NCBI GenBank assembly: GCA_015061955.1
Contig: SUVO01000012.1
Location: forward strand, 35,282 to 99,281
Reading direction: 5' to 3'
Origin: Verrucomicrobiaceae bacterium
GTDB lineage: Bacteria > Verrucomicrobiota > Verrucomicrobiia > Opitutales > Intestinicryptomonadaceae
DNA: 64,000 bases
Positions 62,320 through 64,000 of the stretch are shown piece by piece. The notes under the pieces were generated by a model. The model did not search any database, was not told the DNA's origin, and worked only from the letters and a program-made list of their open reading frames with translations. The translations under genes and the position numbers were made by a program. Positions within the stretch are counted from its first letter, which is position 1; each line of letters opens with the position of its first letter.

Positions 62320-64000
62320 TTATTTTTTTGCTACTGGTTTATATAGCTTAAAGTCTAAAGCTTTAATTGTTTCGCCTTTATAGTGGAAATCTTTTTTGTT
62401 GTAGTTTACAACAGTTTTTGAACCGTCAGAATATACAGTCAAGAATACGTTTGGCGCAATTTCTTTATGGTTTTCCATAAACTCTAATTGCAAGTAAGCA
62501 AGCTGTTTGTATTCTTTGTAAGCTTCGGCTACTTTAGGGAAAACAGCATCGCTTGTAAGAGAACCATAGTAAGCGAGTCTTCCACCAAATTCAATGTTCT
62601 TCAAACGTCTTTCTGCTTGCGATTTATCTGAACGTGCCATTGGCCAACTAATTTTTGGGCTAACAGAATTTGTATTGTAGGCAATTGTTGAGAAGTATGG
62701 AGTACTCATTATGATACCATGGTATGTTATCTGCCAAAGTGGAACAACTTTATCTGCCAATGGTATGCGTGATTTTAACACAATGTCGTTCATCGAGCAA
62801 ACGTAGAGAACGTAGTCGAGTGTGTTAGCAACGTGGTCGAAACCACTTTCCGATGTGAAGCCACCAAAGAATGCTCTTGAAAGTTTGCCAATCTGATTCA
62901 TATAAAATGCACAGTCTTTGCGTGTGCACGGATGCGACAAGTTGAAGCATGGATATGGAACAATAGCGCTTGTTACGTCGATGTGCAACAAACCATTGAA
63001 ACCAAGACGTTCCATATTTGTGTAGTTTTCTAAAACTTGCTTGTAATATGCTTGCTTAAAACATGGGCGATACGCTTCGCCACCAAGCCCTTTGTAATGA
63101 ATATAACTGCCATCTAATTGTAATGCTAAATCGTCTTTGTTGAAAGCTGGTGAAATTGTGTAGTTTTCTGTTTGCAAAATGTGAGGCGATACTTGATATC
63201 CCATTTTCTTTGCCAAGGCTGTAAGTTCTTTACACTTTTTATTGCCACCCAATTCTGGTTCTGCAAATCCATAAATAGGGCATCTGCCGTTAGATTTTAT
63301 GTTCCAGTTTGTCAAGATGAGGTCGGCTTTATCGATACCGAGATCTTTAAGCTTTTTAAGTACGCCCATCATATTGTCGAAGTCGCGAATTTTTGGTATG
63401 TTATCTGCATCAACTTCGTCCCAGAAAAATCCATTGCTTGAACCATACATAAAATTAGCCATGTGGAATTTTAAGAATGGTGCTTCTGTTGCGTATTTCA
63501 ACTTTGGATTACCTTTTACTCTTTCTTTGAGTGGAAGTACTTCGCCTCTTTCGAGCTGATATTTTCGATAGGCTTTACCCATCGAAACATAGTTGGCTTT
63601 TTTACCCTTGAAGTATGTGTAGTCTATTACGATATCTTCGTATGGTGTTGAGCCGAGTTCTTCAATATTAAAACGTGGATAAATTTTGTATATGCCGTCT
63701 TTAACATCAATAATTGTATTGTATTCATATTTCATACCTTTTACTATGGCTACAAAAGCTTCATCGCCTTTTTTAACACCATAGACTGGCATTTTATTAC
63801 CCTTGTGTTCATAAAACCCATTGTCGGCTTTAAACGAACCACAAATACCTTCCGACATAACCCAATAACCATCTTCACCTTTGGTAGCACATGCATCGTC
63901 TAAAAAGACGTCAAGGTATTTCATTTTTAACCATTGCCAACGGGCAAATGTTTTTATCGAAATTTTTAAACGGTTTGTATTTTCATCAATCTTTTCTAAT
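62320..64000 (-). CDS. Large glycosidase-like protein (DUF5696-type), 5' end outside the window
   Basis: The frame ending at 62320 stays open through 63924 (an internal ATG) to the right edge; the 25 codons ahead of that ATG read EKIDENTNRLKISIKTFARW and continue in frame, so the true start lies outside. The ~560 visible residues look like a catalytic TIM barrel with GIDKADLILTNWNIKSNG, YGFAEPELGG, HPCTRKDCAFYMNQIG and FTSESGFDHVAN; candidate catalytic acids include the Asp/Glu in HIDVTS and TSESG. I associate this pattern with DUF5696/GH129-101-like proteins acting on alpha-linked hexosaminides, but from memory and with low certainty. It is convergent with pnp. Confidence 0.6.
   Translation of the reverse strand, partial: LEKIDENTNRLKISIKTFARWQWLKMKYLDVFLDDACATKGEDGYWVMSEGICGSFKADNGFYEHKGNKMPVYGVKKGDEAFVAIVKGMKYEYNTIIDVKDGIYKIYPRFNIEELGSTPYEDIVIDYTYFKGKKANYVSMGKAYRKYQLERGEVLPLKERVKGNPKLKYATEAPFLKFHMANFMYGSSNGFFWDEVDADNIPKIRDFDNMMGVLKKLKDLGIDKADLILTNWNIKSNGRCPIYGFAEPELGGNKKCKELTALAKKMGYQVSPHILQTENYTISPAFNKDDLALQLDGSYIHYKGLGGEAYRPCFKQAYYKQVLENYTNMERLGFNGLLHIDVTSAIVPYPCFNLSHPCTRKDCAFYMNQIGKLSRAFFGGFTSESGFDHVANTLDYVLYVCSMNDIVLKSRIPLADKVVPLWQITYHGIIMSTPYFSTIAYNTNSVSPKISWPMARSDKSQAERRLKNIEFGGRLAYYGSLTSDAVFPKVAEAYKEYKQLAYLQLEFMENHKEIAPNVFLTVYSDGSKTVVNYNKKDFHYKGETIKALDFKLYKPVAKK

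Overview
The window reads as a chromosomal stretch of a low-GC, anaerobic, glycan-degrading, Gram-negative bacterium of the PVC group, most likely a gut or host-associated verrucomicrobium (Opitutales-like); a lentisphaerote is not excluded. The reasons are: a surface protein ending in a VPEP-type PEP-CTERM signal; kdsA, Wza/Wzc-type export and an Mla/Mce lipid system (outer membrane); a glycyl radical enzyme with its activase and a Na+-pumping methylmalonyl-CoA decarboxylase (anaerobic, propionate-forming metabolism); several secreted glycosidases with Sec, Tat or lipoprotein signals; and a transketolase with a GHLGLP motif that I recall from Chlamydia. Few genes have strong Shine-Dalgarno sites, and most transcription units end in compact hairpins with A and T tracts.

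Layout. 1-5.9 kb: 3' end of a BNR/sialidase-like enzyme, kdsA, two secreted glycosidases, a membrane protein. 6-15.7 kb: tkt (-), a Wza/Wzc-like exopolysaccharide pair with a Gly/Tyr-rich Wzc N-terminus, the pntAA-pntAB-pntB transhydrogenase operon, a PEP-CTERM protein with a 33-aa membrane ORF behind it. 15.8-22 kb: galM, activase, divergent glycyl radical enzyme, sugar transporter and Tat-exported TIM-barrel protein, apparently one operon. 22.5-28.3 kb (-): manA, ROK kinase, GH2 beta-mannosidase and sialidase-like lipoprotein, a mannose-release and mannose-use operon. 28.5 kb: tRNA-Arg(ACG). 29-34.5 kb: three-gene Wsp-like (alternative cellular function) chemosensory module. 34.8-43.1 kb: sucCD (+) facing a (-) operon mce-mmdA-mmdD-mmdC-mmdB-CoA transferase, the succinate-propionate route coupled to a sodium pump. 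43.4-49.6 kb: rho, gpmI (-), yajC, secDF. 49.7-52 kb: TIM-barrel protein and Gfo/Idh/MocA oxidoreductase, both Tat-exported. 52.2-56.7 kb: Mla/Mce lipid transporter and fabD. 56.7-64 kb: a secreted protein, a clan-A-like glycosidase, rpsO-pnp, and a glycosidase-like gene that runs off the right edge.

The most unusual thing I found is a nested palindromic element present twice (22061-22390 and 44571-44892). It starts directly at the stop codons of flanking genes and folds on paper into a three-way junction: a 15-bp outer stem, a 15-16-bp stem whose loop carries an intrinsic-terminator hairpin, and a third stem. Boundary sequences are conserved between copies, whereas inner stem arms differ but stay perfectly complementary. 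Inside the first locus, two 41-nt repeats differ at one base, and that base change is compensated in the opposite arm. I know of no described element with this architecture. Other points worth attention are the glycyl radical enzyme of unknown substrate, the Wsp-like module without an output protein in the window, the extra domain in the decarboxylase beta subunit, and an 18-nt operator-like motif shared by two promoter regions.
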